In this document: positions 1-6,017 of the stretch, piece by piece
Layout of the letters: each line of letters begins with the position of its first letter
Numbering within the stretch: the stretch's first letter is position 1
NCBI GenBank assembly: GCA_005878665.1
Contig: VBLR01000140.1
Span: 1-12,550, forward strand
Length of the DNA: 12,550 nucleotides
Source of the DNA: Methanobacteriota archaeon
GTDB lineage: Archaea > Thermoplasmatota > Thermoplasmata > RBG-16-68-12
Direction of reading: 5' to 3'
Made by a program: the position numbers and the translations under genes
Notes under the pieces: model-generated
The model's database searches: none
Told to the model about the DNA's origin: nothing
The model's input: only the letters and a program-made list of their open reading frames with translations

Positions 1-1
1 C

Positions 2-289
2 AGCCTCGACACCGACCTGGCGGCGCGCGCGGGTCTGGGACCCGTGTTCGACCGAGTCCGCGTTCGGGCCGCCGCGGCCCATGAGCCGGAGGAACGCGAC
101 GTCGTCGATGCGCGCGTCGTGATCGGCGGGCGGGAATTCGAGGTCGCGGTGGCGATTACGGATCGAAAGGACATGCGATATCATATGATCGTGGGCATGG
201 ACATCCTCCGCGATTCCGGTTTTCTGGTGGATCCGTCGAAAGGCAACGGACGCGAGAACGACGGGAAAAGGGCTCATCCGAATCCGTAG
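2..289 (+). CDS. Retropepsin-like protease, Zn_protease/RimB type (3' part only)
   Basis: The reading frame is open from base 2, so the gene starts before the window; only the last 95 residues are visible and the GTG at 44 is probably internal. The visible part begins SLDTDLAARAGL. It then has a beta-rich stretch (VVIGGREFEVAVAITDR) and the block DMRYHMIVGMDIL...FLVDPSK. That block resembles the C-terminal half of the family once called ATP-dependent zinc proteases (PF05618), now seen as retropepsin-like aspartic proteases, where it reads roughly tdR..M.ypvLlGR..L....lVDvs. Bacterial members (RimB) trim glutamates added to ribosomal protein S6 by RimK. The catalytic Asp would lie upstream of the window, so activity cannot be judged. 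The charged, low-complexity tail (GNGRENDGKRAHPNP) looks disordered. A different clan AA protease is the main alternative. Confidence 0.6.
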   Translation, partial: SLDTDLAARAGLGPVFDRVRVRAAAAHEPEERDVVDARVVIGGREFEVAVAITDRKDMRYHMIVGMDILRDSGFLVDPSKGNGRENDGKRAHPNP

Positions 290-332
290 CGTTTCACGAA
301 ATCTGCGTCAGTGCGTCACGCCTCCCGTAAAC

Positions 333-341
333 CTTTAAGTA
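333..341 (+). promoter_or_regulatory. Archaeal TATA box for the lsm-rpl37e-purF operon
   Basis: An AT-rich CTTTAAGTA lies in otherwise GC-rich sequence, about 30 nt upstream of the lsm ATG at 371. With the usual archaeal spacing of about 25 nt, transcription would start near 360-365, leaving a very short leader. Confidence 0.55.
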
Positions 342-370
342 CGCCGCCTCCATGGCTGCGTCGTGGTCCG

Positions 371-586
371 ATGATTAAGCCGCTTTCTCTCCTCAACCAA
401 CGGATCAGTTCGAACGTGATGGTTGAGTTGAAAGGCGGGCGCGGGTACCGCGGGATCCTCGACGGATTCGACCCGCACATGAACCTCGTCCTCCGCAATG
501 CGGAGGAGATGCAGGACAATCAGTCCCAGCGGAAGATGGACCTTGCGATTGTCCGCGGAGATAACGTCATCTACATTTCTCCATGA
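371..586 (+). CDS. Sm-like archaeal RNA-binding protein (LSm/SmAP)
   Basis: This 71-residue protein is the usual size for an archaeal Sm-like protein, which forms a hexameric or heptameric ring that binds U-rich RNA. The Sm1 motif runs from about residue 14 to 45 and includes the loop FDPHMNLVL, whose Asp, His and Asn positions contact RNA. The Sm2 motif near the C terminus reads IVRGDNVIYIS, with the characteristic RGDN. I chose ATG 371 rather than the upstream in-frame GTG at 311: the extra 20 residues are basic and unlike the family, and the TATA box at 333 would place the transcript start after 311. It is the first gene of a tight operon, 14 bp before rpl37e. The lsm-L37e pairing is common in archaeal genomes and supports both calls. 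Confidence 0.93.
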   Translation: MIKPLSLLNQRISSNVMVELKGGRGYRGILDGFDPHMNLVLRNAEEMQDNQSQRKMDLAIVRGDNVIYISP

Positions 587-590
587 CGTA

Positions 591-595
591 GGTGG
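591..595 (+). promoter_or_regulatory. Shine-Dalgarno site of rpl37e
   Basis: GGTGG lies five bases before the ATG at 601, between the lsm stop and rpl37e, and supports internal translation initiation in the operon. Confidence 0.5.
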
Positions 596-600
596 CCTAG

Positions 601-768
601 ATGACGAAGGGGACCGCGTCGCTCGGGAAGATGGGACGGAGGAGCGTCCACATCCGATGCCGGCGGTGCGGTCAGCGCGCATATCACAAACAGAAGAAGT
701 ATTGCGCCGCCTGCGGCTTCGGACGGATGAAGAAACTGCGGAGTTACTCCTGGGCGAAGAGGCATTGA
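601..768 (+). CDS. rpl37e: 50S ribosomal protein L37e (eL37)
   Basis: This 55-residue basic protein starts at ATG 601 (MTKGTASLGKMGRRSVHIRC) and ends SYSWAKRH. It contains a zinc ribbon with Cys20-x2-Cys23 (CRRC) and Cys35-x2-Cys38 (CAAC), the four-cysteine pattern of eL37, a protein of the archaeal and eukaryotic large subunit that binds 23S rRNA. The start motif TKGTxSxGKmgrr and the SYxWAKR tail are diagnostic for the family. It is short and lies in a different frame from an open 5' extension of the purF frame, so automatic calling could easily miss it. It sits 14 bp after lsm and 2 bp before purF, clearly in the same transcription unit. Confidence 0.95.
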   Translation: MTKGTASLGKMGRRSVHIRCRRCGQRAYHKQKKYCAACGFGRMKKLRSYSWAKRH

Positions 769-770
769 CG

Positions 771-2261
771 ATGGCCGCCGACCAGGCAACGTCGGAGCGC
801 TCCGACCATCGCCCACGCGAGAAATGTGGGATCATCGGCTGCTCGGGCACGACCCCGGTGACGTCCGACCTCTACTACGGCCTGCGGATCCTCCAGCACC
901 GCGGCCAGGAGTCCGCGGGCCTCGCGGTGTACAACGGCGAGATGAAGTCGAAGCGAGGCATGGGCCTGGTGCACGAGGTCTTCTCCAAGGAGGACCTGAT
1001 GGACCTCCGCGGGAACAACGGGATCGGCCACGTTCGCTATTCCACGACCGGATCGAGCGTCCTCGAGAACGCGCAACCGATCGTCGTCAAGACCTCGTAC
1101 GGAGACATCGCCCTCGCGCACAACGGCGATATCGCGAACTCGGACGAGATCCGGGAGGAGCTGAGCAAGAAGGGCTGGGCCTTCATGACGACGTCCGATA
1201 GCGAGGTCATCGTTCGACTGCTCGCGAACGAGATCGTGAACTTCGGCGGAGACGTCAAGCGGGCCCTGAAGGAATTCACCTCGCGGCTCGTCGGGGCGTA
1301 TAGCCTCGCGCTCATGATCAACGACACGGTCTATGCGGTCCGCGACCCCTTGGCGGTCCGTCCGCTGTGCATCGGCGAGGGGAACGGACGGTTCATGATC
1401 GCGTCGGAGAGCGTCGTCTTCGATGCGCTCGGGTTCAAGTTCATCCGGGACCTGAAGCCCGGGGAGATCGTCGAGCTCCGACCGAACGGCTTCGACTCGA
1501 TGCGCCTTCCCCATCCGAACCACACCGCGCACTGTATGTTCGAGTGGGTGTATTTCGCGCGGCCGGACAGCGTGCTCGACGAGCGTCTCGTGTACGACGC
1601 CCGCGTGAAAATCGGGGAGCAACTCGCGAAGGAGTATCCGGTCGACGCGGACATTATCGTGCCGGTTCCGGAATCCGGACGGGCGCAGGCCCAGGGGTAC
1701 GCGCAACTCGCGGGCCTCCCGGTCGTCGAGGGGCTCATCAAGAACCGCTACATCGAGCGGACCTTCATCATGCCCGACCAACAGGAGCGCGAGATCGGCG
1801 TCATGCTCAAGTTGAATCCGATTCGGTCGGCGGTGAAGAACAAGCGGATCGTGTTGATTGACGACTCGATCGTCCGCGGGACGACGATCCGAAAAATCGT
1901 GCAGATCCTCCGACAGGCCGGCGCCAAGGAAGTCCACGTTCGCATCGGCTGCCTGCCCATTCGGTTCCCGTGCTATCTCGGAATCGACATGAAGACGCGA
2001 GACCAGTTCATCGCGAACGAGAAGACGGTGCCGGAGATCGCGGACTTCATCAACGCGGATTCTCTCGGATACCTCTCCATGAAGGGGCTCATCACGGCGC
2101 TGAAGCACTCCCGGGAAGACATCTGTCTCGGTTGTCTCACGGGGGAGTACCCGGTGCCGATCCCCGGCGAGAAGATGCGCAAGGAACGACCCCTCGAGCT
2201 CTTCTCCGATTTGACGTCGAAAAAGCCGTCTACGAAGCGCGGCGCGAAAGCCGCAACCTAG
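771..2261 (+). CDS. purF: Amidophosphoribosyltransferase (PurF, 4Fe-4S type)
   Basis: This enzyme catalyses the first committed step of de novo purine synthesis: PRPP plus glutamine gives phosphoribosylamine. The 496-residue protein has an N-terminal Ntn glutaminase domain, with nucleophile Cys19 in EKCGIIG after an 18-residue stretch that is presumably a removed propeptide, and HNGDIAN at 117-123. The C-terminal PRTase domain has the PRPP loop IDDSIVRGTT starting at residue 363. Four cysteines (255, 401, 452, 455) match in position and spacing those that hold the 4Fe-4S cluster in Bacillus subtilis PurF, so this is the oxygen-sensitive, processed type. ATG 771 is chosen because it follows the L37e stop by 2 bp and has GAGG at 759-762; the frame stays open upstream to 498, but that part overlaps lsm and rpl37e. 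The C-terminal tail is Lys- and Thr-rich. Confidence 0.97.
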   Translation: MAADQATSERSDHRPREKCGIIGCSGTTPVTSDLYYGLRILQHRGQESAGLAVYNGEMKSKRGMGLVHEVFSKEDLMDLRGNNGIGHVRYSTTGSSVLENAQPIVVKTSYGDIALAHNGDIANSDEIREELSKKGWAFMTTSDSEVIVRLLANEIVNFGGDVKRALKEFTSRLVGAYSLALMINDTVYAVRDPLAVRPLCIGEGNGRFMIASESVVFDALGFKFIRDLKPGEIVELRPNGFDSMRLPHPNHTAHCMFEWVYFARPDSVLDERLVYDARVKIGEQLAKEYPVDADIIVPVPESGRAQAQGYAQLAGLPVVEGLIKNRYIERTFIMPDQQEREIGVMLKLNPIRSAVKNKRIVLIDDSIVRGTTIRKIVQILRQAGAKEVHVRIGCLPIRFPCYLGIDMKTRDQFIANEKTVPEIADFINADSLGYLSMKGLITALKHSREDICLGCLTGEYPVPIPGEKMRKERPLELFSDLTSKKPSTKRGAKAAT

Positions 2262-2313
2262 TCCCGTCACGAACCGAAGACGTACAAGGTCGCACGGTCG
2301 AAAACCGACTTGA

Positions 2314-3966
2314 TCATTCGATGAGTGGATACGCCTGGATTGTCAGGAAGTCCACCAACGGCTCCTTCAGCGCAATGTCGTCGAACAACGCCCGTGCTTC
2401 TCGGAATCGCCCGCTCGCTTGGGCCGACGGCTCCGCCTGCATCCGGAGCCGGTCGACCTCCTCGTCCCCGACCTGCCGCACGAGTCCCTCGTTCACCGTG
2501 ATCTCGTCATCGAGGCGAGCCCCGTGATGGACCCACTGCCAAACCTGCGACCGGGCGATCTCCGCGGTGGCGGTATCCTCCATGAGGTTCGAAATCGTCA
2601 CCGCCCCGGTTCCCCGGAGCCACGCTTCCAAGTACTGGATCGCGACCCGTACGTTGCTCCGCAAGCCCGCCTCGGTCGTCTTGCCGCCGGGAACTCGGAC
2701 ATCGAGGAGGTCGCGCGCCGTCACGTCCACATCGTCCCTCGCCCGGCGGAGTTGATTCGGCCTCCCCTGGAGCGCGTCGTCGAAGACTTGCCCGGCCACC
2801 GGGACCAGATCCGGATGGGCGACCCAGGTGCCATCGAAACCATCGTTCACCTCGCGCGCCTTGTCTTCGCGGACCTTCGTGAACGCGATCTCGTTCGCCG
2901 TCGGATCTTTGCGACTCGGGACGAACGCGGCCATGCCGCCAATCGCATGGGCCCCGCGGCGGTGGCACGTCTTCACGAGGAGCTCCGTATAGGCCCGCAT
3001 GAACGGGACGGTCATTGTGAGCTGCGCTCGATCCGGCAATACGAAATCCGTCCGCCCTCGCAGCGTCTTGATGATGCTGAAGAGATAGTCCCATCTCCCG
3101 GCATTGAGGCCCGCGGCGTGGTCCCGTAGCTCGAAGAGGATCTCCTCCATCTCGAACGCGGCCGGAAAGGTCTCGATCAACGCCGTCCCTTTGGTGGTCC
3201 CGCGCCGGACGCCCAGCGCGTCCTCTGCGAAGGCGAAGACGTCGTTCCACAGTCGTGCCTCGAGGTGGCTTTCCATCTTCGGGAGATAGAAGTATGGGCC
3301 GGTCCCCCGAGCGACGAGATCCTTCGCATTGTGAAAGAAGAACAGGCCGAAATCGACGAGGCTCGCGGACGCGTCCTCGCGGTCGACCCGGACATGCCGT
3401 TCCGGGAGATGCCATCCGCGTGGACGAACCAAGAGCGTCGCGACCTCGCGGTTCAACCGGTACTCTTTGCCGTCCGAGCTCGCGTACTGGATGGTCCGCC
3501 GGGCGGCATCGCGGAGGTTTACCTGGCCTTCGACCACGTTCCTCCACGCTGGCGTGTTCGCATCTTCGAAATCGGCCATGAACGTCTGGGCGCCCGAGTT
3601 CAGGGCATTGATCATCATCTTCCGGTCCGTCGGACCCGTGATCTCTACCCGCCGGTCCATCAAGTCGTCCGGGACGGGAGCGATCCTCCAAGAGTCGTCC
3701 CGCATCCGCCGGGTGGCCTTCGAGAAGTCGAGAGGCTTTCCCTGATCCACCCGCGCCTGGCGCTTTCCCCGCCGACGCAGCAGGTCCAGGCGGGTGGGAT
3801 TGAACCGTCGGTGGAGGTCCGCGACGAACTCGAGCGCTTCCCCCGTGAAGACTTCGAGGCCTCTCCCGTTCACCGCGGGGCGAACCTCGGGCGGCTTGTG
3901 TGTCGTGCTCGTCGCATCGCGAGCAACCGGAAGAGGATTTCGCCCCGAACCGAACACATGTTTCAT
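2314..3966 (-). CDS. aceB: Malate synthase A
   Basis: This 550-residue protein is about the length of E. coli AceB (533) and resembles it throughout. Malate synthase condenses glyoxylate with acetyl-CoA to malate, the second step of the glyoxylate shunt. Visible blocks are DRRVEITGP (105-112), FMADFEDANTPAW (129-141), RPRGWHLPE (181-189, with the glyoxylate-binding Arg183), GPYFYLPKMES (223-233), IETFPAAFEMEEIL (264-277, Glu265 a metal ligand), GRWDY (290-294, Asp293 a metal ligand), and LMEDTATAEI (461-470, Asp464 aligning with the catalytic base). The ATG at 3966 follows an in-frame stop by three codons. The N terminus is about 15 residues longer than AceB, so a slightly later start is possible. 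It converges on purF and is divergent from the acetyltransferase gene. No isocitrate lyase gene is in the window. I see no clear TATA box upstream. Confidence 0.96.
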   Translation of the reverse strand: MKHVFGSGRNPLPVARDATSTTHKPPEVRPAVNGRGLEVFTGEALEFVADLHRRFNPTRLDLLRRRGKRQARVDQGKPLDFSKATRRMRDDSWRIAPVPDDLMDRRVEITGPTDRKMMINALNSGAQTFMADFEDANTPAWRNVVEGQVNLRDAARRTIQYASSDGKEYRLNREVATLLVRPRGWHLPERHVRVDREDASASLVDFGLFFFHNAKDLVARGTGPYFYLPKMESHLEARLWNDVFAFAEDALGVRRGTTKGTALIETFPAAFEMEEILFELRDHAAGLNAGRWDYLFSIIKTLRGRTDFVLPDRAQLTMTVPFMRAYTELLVKTCHRRGAHAIGGMAAFVPSRKDPTANEIAFTKVREDKAREVNDGFDGTWVAHPDLVPVAGQVFDDALQGRPNQLRRARDDVDVTARDLLDVRVPGGKTTEAGLRSNVRVAIQYLEAWLRGTGAVTISNLMEDTATAEIARSQVWQWVHHGARLDDEITVNEGLVRQVGDEEVDRLRMQAEPSAQASGRFREARALFDDIALKEPLVDFLTIQAYPLIE

Positions 3967-4106
3967 GGTACTCAGCTACCGTCTCGGTCCGACGCTTCGC
4001 GGGGTCCGTGACGCGGACAGCGCCTAGCCGCCGCACGATGCCGCACCCTTCAGGTCCGCCTGGAACGGGGCCAGACCCTGGAAACGTTCATCTCGGCTCA
4101 CCTCAT

Positions 4107-4119
4107 ACGAACGATTCGT
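4107..4119. promoter_or_regulatory. Inverted repeat in front of the acetyltransferase gene
   Basis: A perfect inverted repeat, ACGAA-CGA-TTCGT, ends one base before the ATG at 4121. It could be an operator or a 5' hairpin. Short perfect repeats also arise by chance, so this is only a candidate. Confidence 0.25.
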
Positions 4120-4120
4120 C

Positions 4121-4729
4121 ATGGACCGTGAGGTGTACACGACTCGCGAACTCGGCATCCGCACCCTCTCGGACTTTGAGACCCTTGCGGCCAAACAGGG
4201 CGGGTGTTGGTGCATCTTCTATCAACGAGCGAATCCCCTTCGCCGCGGGACGACGAGTCAGGAGTGGAAGAAGAGGAACCGGGCGGACAAGCGAGCGTTG
4301 GTCCGCCAAGGTCGCTCGCACGCGATCCTCGTGTACGAAGGCAAGACACCGATCGGTTGGTGTCAGTACGGTCCTCGAGAGGAACTCCCCCGAATCGATG
4401 CGCGACGGACGTACCGGAAAGTGGCCCCGCCGGTCTCCGCGAGCAAGCTGTGGAGGATCACCTGCTTCTTCGTGGATCCGAAGCATCGGGGACACGGCGT
4501 TGCAAAGCTCGCGCTCAACGCGGCGCTCCGATCCATCCGGGATCAAGGGGGAGGCGTCGTCGAAGCGTACCCGGTCGTCTCCGCGGGGATGGCGGCGGTG
4601 CCAGAGTGGCGGTGGTTCGGCACGCCGAGCATGTTCCGAAGGGAAGGCTTCGAAACCGTTGTGCGGCTCGGGACGAGCGGCGTTCTCATGAGGAAAACGG
4701 TCCGGCCGCGACCCGCAAAGAAACCTTAA
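4121..4729 (+). CDS. GNAT family N-acetyltransferase
   Basis: This 202-residue protein has the acetyl-CoA binding motif A of GCN5-related acetyltransferases: a beta strand WRITCFFVD (111-119) followed by the pyrophosphate loop RGHGVA (123-128, the R/Q-x-x-G-x-G/A signature) and a helix (KLALNAALRSI). The N-terminal half carries a CWC pair near residues 29-31 and PIGWCQYGPREELPRI (77-92), features I recognise from a GNAT subfamily found in actinobacteria and archaea whose substrate I cannot name. No membrane segment or signal peptide is seen. It is divergent from aceB. Its TAA stop (4727-4729) lies inside the TATA box of the downstream tRNA gene, so the two units are packed end to end. Substrate and role are unknown. 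Confidence 0.85.
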   Translation: MDREVYTTRELGIRTLSDFETLAAKQGGCWCIFYQRANPLRRGTTSQEWKKRNRADKRALVRQGRSHAILVYEGKTPIGWCQYGPREELPRIDARRTYRKVAPPVSASKLWRITCFFVDPKHRGHGVAKLALNAALRSIRDQGGGVVEAYPVVSAGMAAVPEWRWFGTPSMFRREGFETVVRLGTSGVLMRKTVRPRPAKKP

Positions 4730-4732
4730 TAG
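4724..4732 (+). promoter_or_regulatory. TATA box of the tRNA-Ala gene
   Basis: CCTTAATAG lies about 25 bp before the mature tRNA 5' end at 4757 and overlaps the stop codon of the acetyltransferase gene. Confidence 0.6.
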
Positions 4733-4756
4733 ACGGTCCAGGATACAGCGCGTCGC

Positions 4757-4829
4757 GGGCCGGTAGATCAGCTGGAAGATCGCTATCTTGGCATGGTAGA
4801 GGCCGTGGGTTCAAATCCCACCCGGTCCA
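4757..4829 (+). tRNA. tRNA-Ala (anticodon GGC)
   Basis: The 73 nt fold into a full cloverleaf. The acceptor GGGCCGG pairs with CCGGTCC and includes the G3:U70 wobble that is the alanine identity element. The D stem is GATC/GATC with loop AGCTGGAA. The anticodon stem CTATC/GGTAG encloses loop TTGGCAT with anticodon GGC at 4790-4792. The variable loop is 5 nt, and the T arm is GTGGG-TTCAAAT-CCCAC. The discriminator base is A, CCA is not encoded, and there is no intron. A TTTT run at 4831-4834 follows and may terminate transcription. Its 3' end is repeated four more times downstream, making this gene the apparent anchor of an insertion array. Confidence 0.96.
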
Positions 4830-4861
4830 CTTTTCCATGGGGTGGCACGGCTTCCGGCCCT

Positions 4862-4907
4862 GAGGACCGGTCCTCGGATGCCTGCCAGACGGCCGTCATT
4901 GTGGCAG
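4862..4907. repeat. Adjacent palindromes downstream of the tRNA
   Basis: A perfect 14-bp palindrome, GAGGACCGGTCCTC (4862-4875), is followed by a 6-bp inverted repeat CTGCCA/TGGCAG (4882-4887 and 4902-4907) that encloses a second palindrome, GACGGCCGTC (4888-4897). They lie in the left end of module 1, in the stretch that aligns with the left end of module 2, although the copy there has lost the symmetry. They could be recombinase-binding arms or transcription-termination hairpins. Confidence 0.4.
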
Positions 4908-4965
4908 ACACGGGTAGGCGCTCGGGTCCCGGATCCCAACCGGAGCACCCGTCACTATACCAGAC

Positions 4966-4982
4966 TATTACACGCTGTAGTA
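4966..4982. promoter_or_regulatory. Candidate operator of the relBE-like operon
   Basis: TATTACA-CGC-TGTAGTA is an inverted repeat with six of seven pairs matching. It lies immediately upstream of the TATA box at 4985, where an antitoxin of the ribbon-helix-helix type would be expected to bind for autorepression. Confidence 0.4.
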
Positions 4983-4984
4983 AG

Positions 4985-4992
4985 CTATATTA
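4985..4992 (+). promoter_or_regulatory. TATA box of the relBE-like operon
   Basis: CTATATTA lies 24 bp before the GTG start at 5017, so the transcript would be leaderless or nearly so. Confidence 0.6.
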
Positions 4993-5016
4993 GGCTCCGG
5001 CTGCATCCTCGTAAGC

Positions 5017-5238
5017 GTGGCTACAACGACCATCCAGCTCAGCCAGGAGACGAAGAAAGCGCTTGAGGGAATGAAGCTCCACCCTCGCGAGAGCTACGAG
5101 GAAGTCCTCGAAAGACTCCTCGAGGATCTTCAAGAGCTGAATGAGCAGACGAAGAAGGAGATCGAACAGGCCATCCGCGACATCAAGGCCGGACGGTATC
5201 GGACGCATCAGCAACTCAAGGATGAACTGGGCTTCTGA
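5017..5238 (+). CDS. RelB-type antitoxin (ribbon-helix-helix-like)
   Basis: This 73-residue acidic protein starts at GTG 5017. The N terminus (ATTTIQLSQETKKALEGMK, residues 2-20) has the beta-strand then helix pattern of a ribbon-helix-helix DNA-binding domain. It is followed by a long charged amphipathic helix (ESYEEVLERLLEDLQEL and on) that would wrap around and neutralise the toxin. GTG is preferred as the start because the TATA box lies 24 bp upstream and translation from there begins directly with the strand; no good Shine-Dalgarno site is needed on a leaderless message. Its TGA shares one base with the ATG of the next gene (TGATG), typical of antitoxin-toxin translational coupling. Similar short proteins are common beside RelE in archaea. 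It likely represses its own operon through the inverted repeat at 4966. Confidence 0.8.
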   Translation: MATTTIQLSQETKKALEGMKLHPRESYEEVLERLLEDLQELNEQTKKEIEQAIRDIKAGRYRTHQQLKDELGF

Positions 5239-5492
5239 TGGCCTTCGAGATCATCTGGTCCGAGCCGGCCATCCGTCAATTGAGGAAGTTGGATCGCTCC
5301 GTGGCGCGCCGCATCTTCGACAAGGTGGGCGAGCTCTCAGAAAACCCCCATCGAATCGTCCAGAAGCTCGTCAACTCTCCGTACCACAGGCTAAGGGTCG
5401 GTGACTACCGAGTCATCCTCGACATCCAGAGGGAGGTCCTGCGGATTTTGATTTTGAAAGTCGGGCACAGGAAGTCAATCTACGACCGATGA
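5238..5492 (+). CDS. RelE/ParE-superfamily mRNA interferase toxin
   Basis: This 84-residue basic protein has the complete RelE fold pattern: an N-terminal strand FEIIWSEPAIRQLRKLD (3-19), two helices, LVNSPYHRLRVGDYRVILDI (44-63), and a terminal strand ILKVGHRKSIYDR. The LRVGDYRVI strand and the RKxIY ending are typical of archaeal RelE proteins, in which Arg, Lys and Tyr residues form the active site that cuts ribosome-bound mRNA. All those positions are occupied, so the toxin appears intact. The gene overlaps the antitoxin by one base. Its stop lies 21 bp before the next tRNA-derived repeat, so the TA pair fills the first module. A ParE-type gyrase toxin is the alternative, but the GDYRVI and C-terminal pattern favour RelE. 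Confidence 0.88.
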   Translation: MAFEIIWSEPAIRQLRKLDRSVARRIFDKVGELSENPHRIVQKLVNSPYHRLRVGDYRVILDIQREVLRILILKVGHRKSIYDR

Positions 5493-5513
5493 GTGGCCGC
5501 CTGAGATGGTCAC

Positions 5514-5540
5514 GGGTTCAAATCCCACCCGGTCCACTTT
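5514..5540 (+). repeat. tRNA-Ala 3'-end repeat, copy 2 (candidate att site)
   Basis: All 27 bases are identical to 4807-4833, covering part of the T arm, the acceptor 3' strand, the discriminator and the first Ts after the gene. Similarity continues into CCATGGxGTGG beyond it. Upstream there is no D arm or anticodon arm, so this is not a tRNA gene. Confidence 0.9.
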
Positions 5541-5712
5541 CCATGGAGTGGTCGATCGCCGACACCCGGGTATCCGTTCTCGGATGCGAACCACACAGCC
5601 ACGATTGAGACTGGACACGGTTGCTGTTCTGGGGTCCAAGCCTTAACCTAGGCCATGGCAAGCCGCCTTGGCCGCTGGTCCCATCTGCCGTCCGCGCGGC
5701 AACTTGAGGGAA

Positions 5713-5721
5713 ACCTATATT
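5713..5721 (+). promoter_or_regulatory. TATA box of the AbrB-PIN operon
   Basis: ACCTATATT lies about 27 bp before the ATG at 5748, so the transcript would be leaderless or nearly so. Confidence 0.55.
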
Positions 5722-5740
5722 GGTAAGGAATCCCTTACTA
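5721..5740. promoter_or_regulatory. Candidate operator of the AbrB-PIN operon
   Basis: GTAAGG-AATC-CCTTAC (5723-5738) is a perfect 6-bp inverted repeat, extendable outward with one mismatch. It sits between the TATA box and the start codon, where antitoxin binding would block initiation. Confidence 0.45.
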
Positions 5741-5747
5741 TTCGATC

Positions 5748-6017
5748 ATGGTTGAGGTTGCGACAGTTACATCCAAGGGACAGGTAACGCTGCCGGCCTC
5801 GATCCGGAAGAAGCTCGGCCTCCGGAAGGGGAGCAAGCTAATCTTCCTGGAGGAGGGGGAGGGAGTCCGACTTCTGGCCGGAGAGGACTTGGAGAAGCGG
5901 TTTGCTGTCTTCGAGAGGAGGGCCACAGAAATCAATCTCACACCTCGACGCTTGAGTGCTCTCGCGAAGGAGGCGAAAGACCGCCTCTGGAGGGAGCACT
6001 ACGCGAATCGCCGTTGA
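5748..6017 (+). CDS. AbrB/MazE-family antitoxin (VapB type)
   Basis: This 89-residue protein carries an N-terminal SpoVT-AbrB swapped-hairpin domain: VTSKGQVTLPASIRKKLGLRKG at about residues 7-28, with the family-defining SKGQVTLP and xIRKxLGLxxGxxL patterns. It would bind the operator at 5721-5740 as a dimer. The C-terminal half (LEKRFAVFERRATEINL and on) is charged and helical, as expected for the part that inhibits the partner PIN toxin. The ATG follows a TATA box at leaderless spacing. The last 62 bases overlap the open frame of the PIN gene, although the true toxin start is uncertain. It is the first gene in module 2 of the tRNA-anchored array. Confidence 0.88.
   Translation: MVEVATVTSKGQVTLPASIRKKLGLRKGSKLIFLEEGEGVRLLAGEDLEKRFAVFERRATEINLTPRRLSALAKEAKDRLWREHYANRR

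Noticed and set aside
744..2270. 508-residue open frame antisense to purF
   Set aside because: It is a shadow of the GC-rich purF codons; the plus-strand product has every PurF motif and the antisense translation is Arg- and Asp-rich without family features.
2262..2313. Terminator hairpin between purF and aceB
   Set aside because: No convincing stem or T run is visible in the 52-bp convergent gap.
2507..4036. 509-residue minus-strand frame overlapping aceB
   Set aside because: It lies in another frame of the same strand; its composition is dominated by Arg, Gly and Pro, and the malate synthase frame explains the region.
3900..4863. Plus-strand frames of 263 and 219 residues around the acetyltransferase and tRNA
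   Set aside because: They run through the divergent intergenic region or the tRNA gene and translate to low-complexity Arg/Ser-rich sequence.
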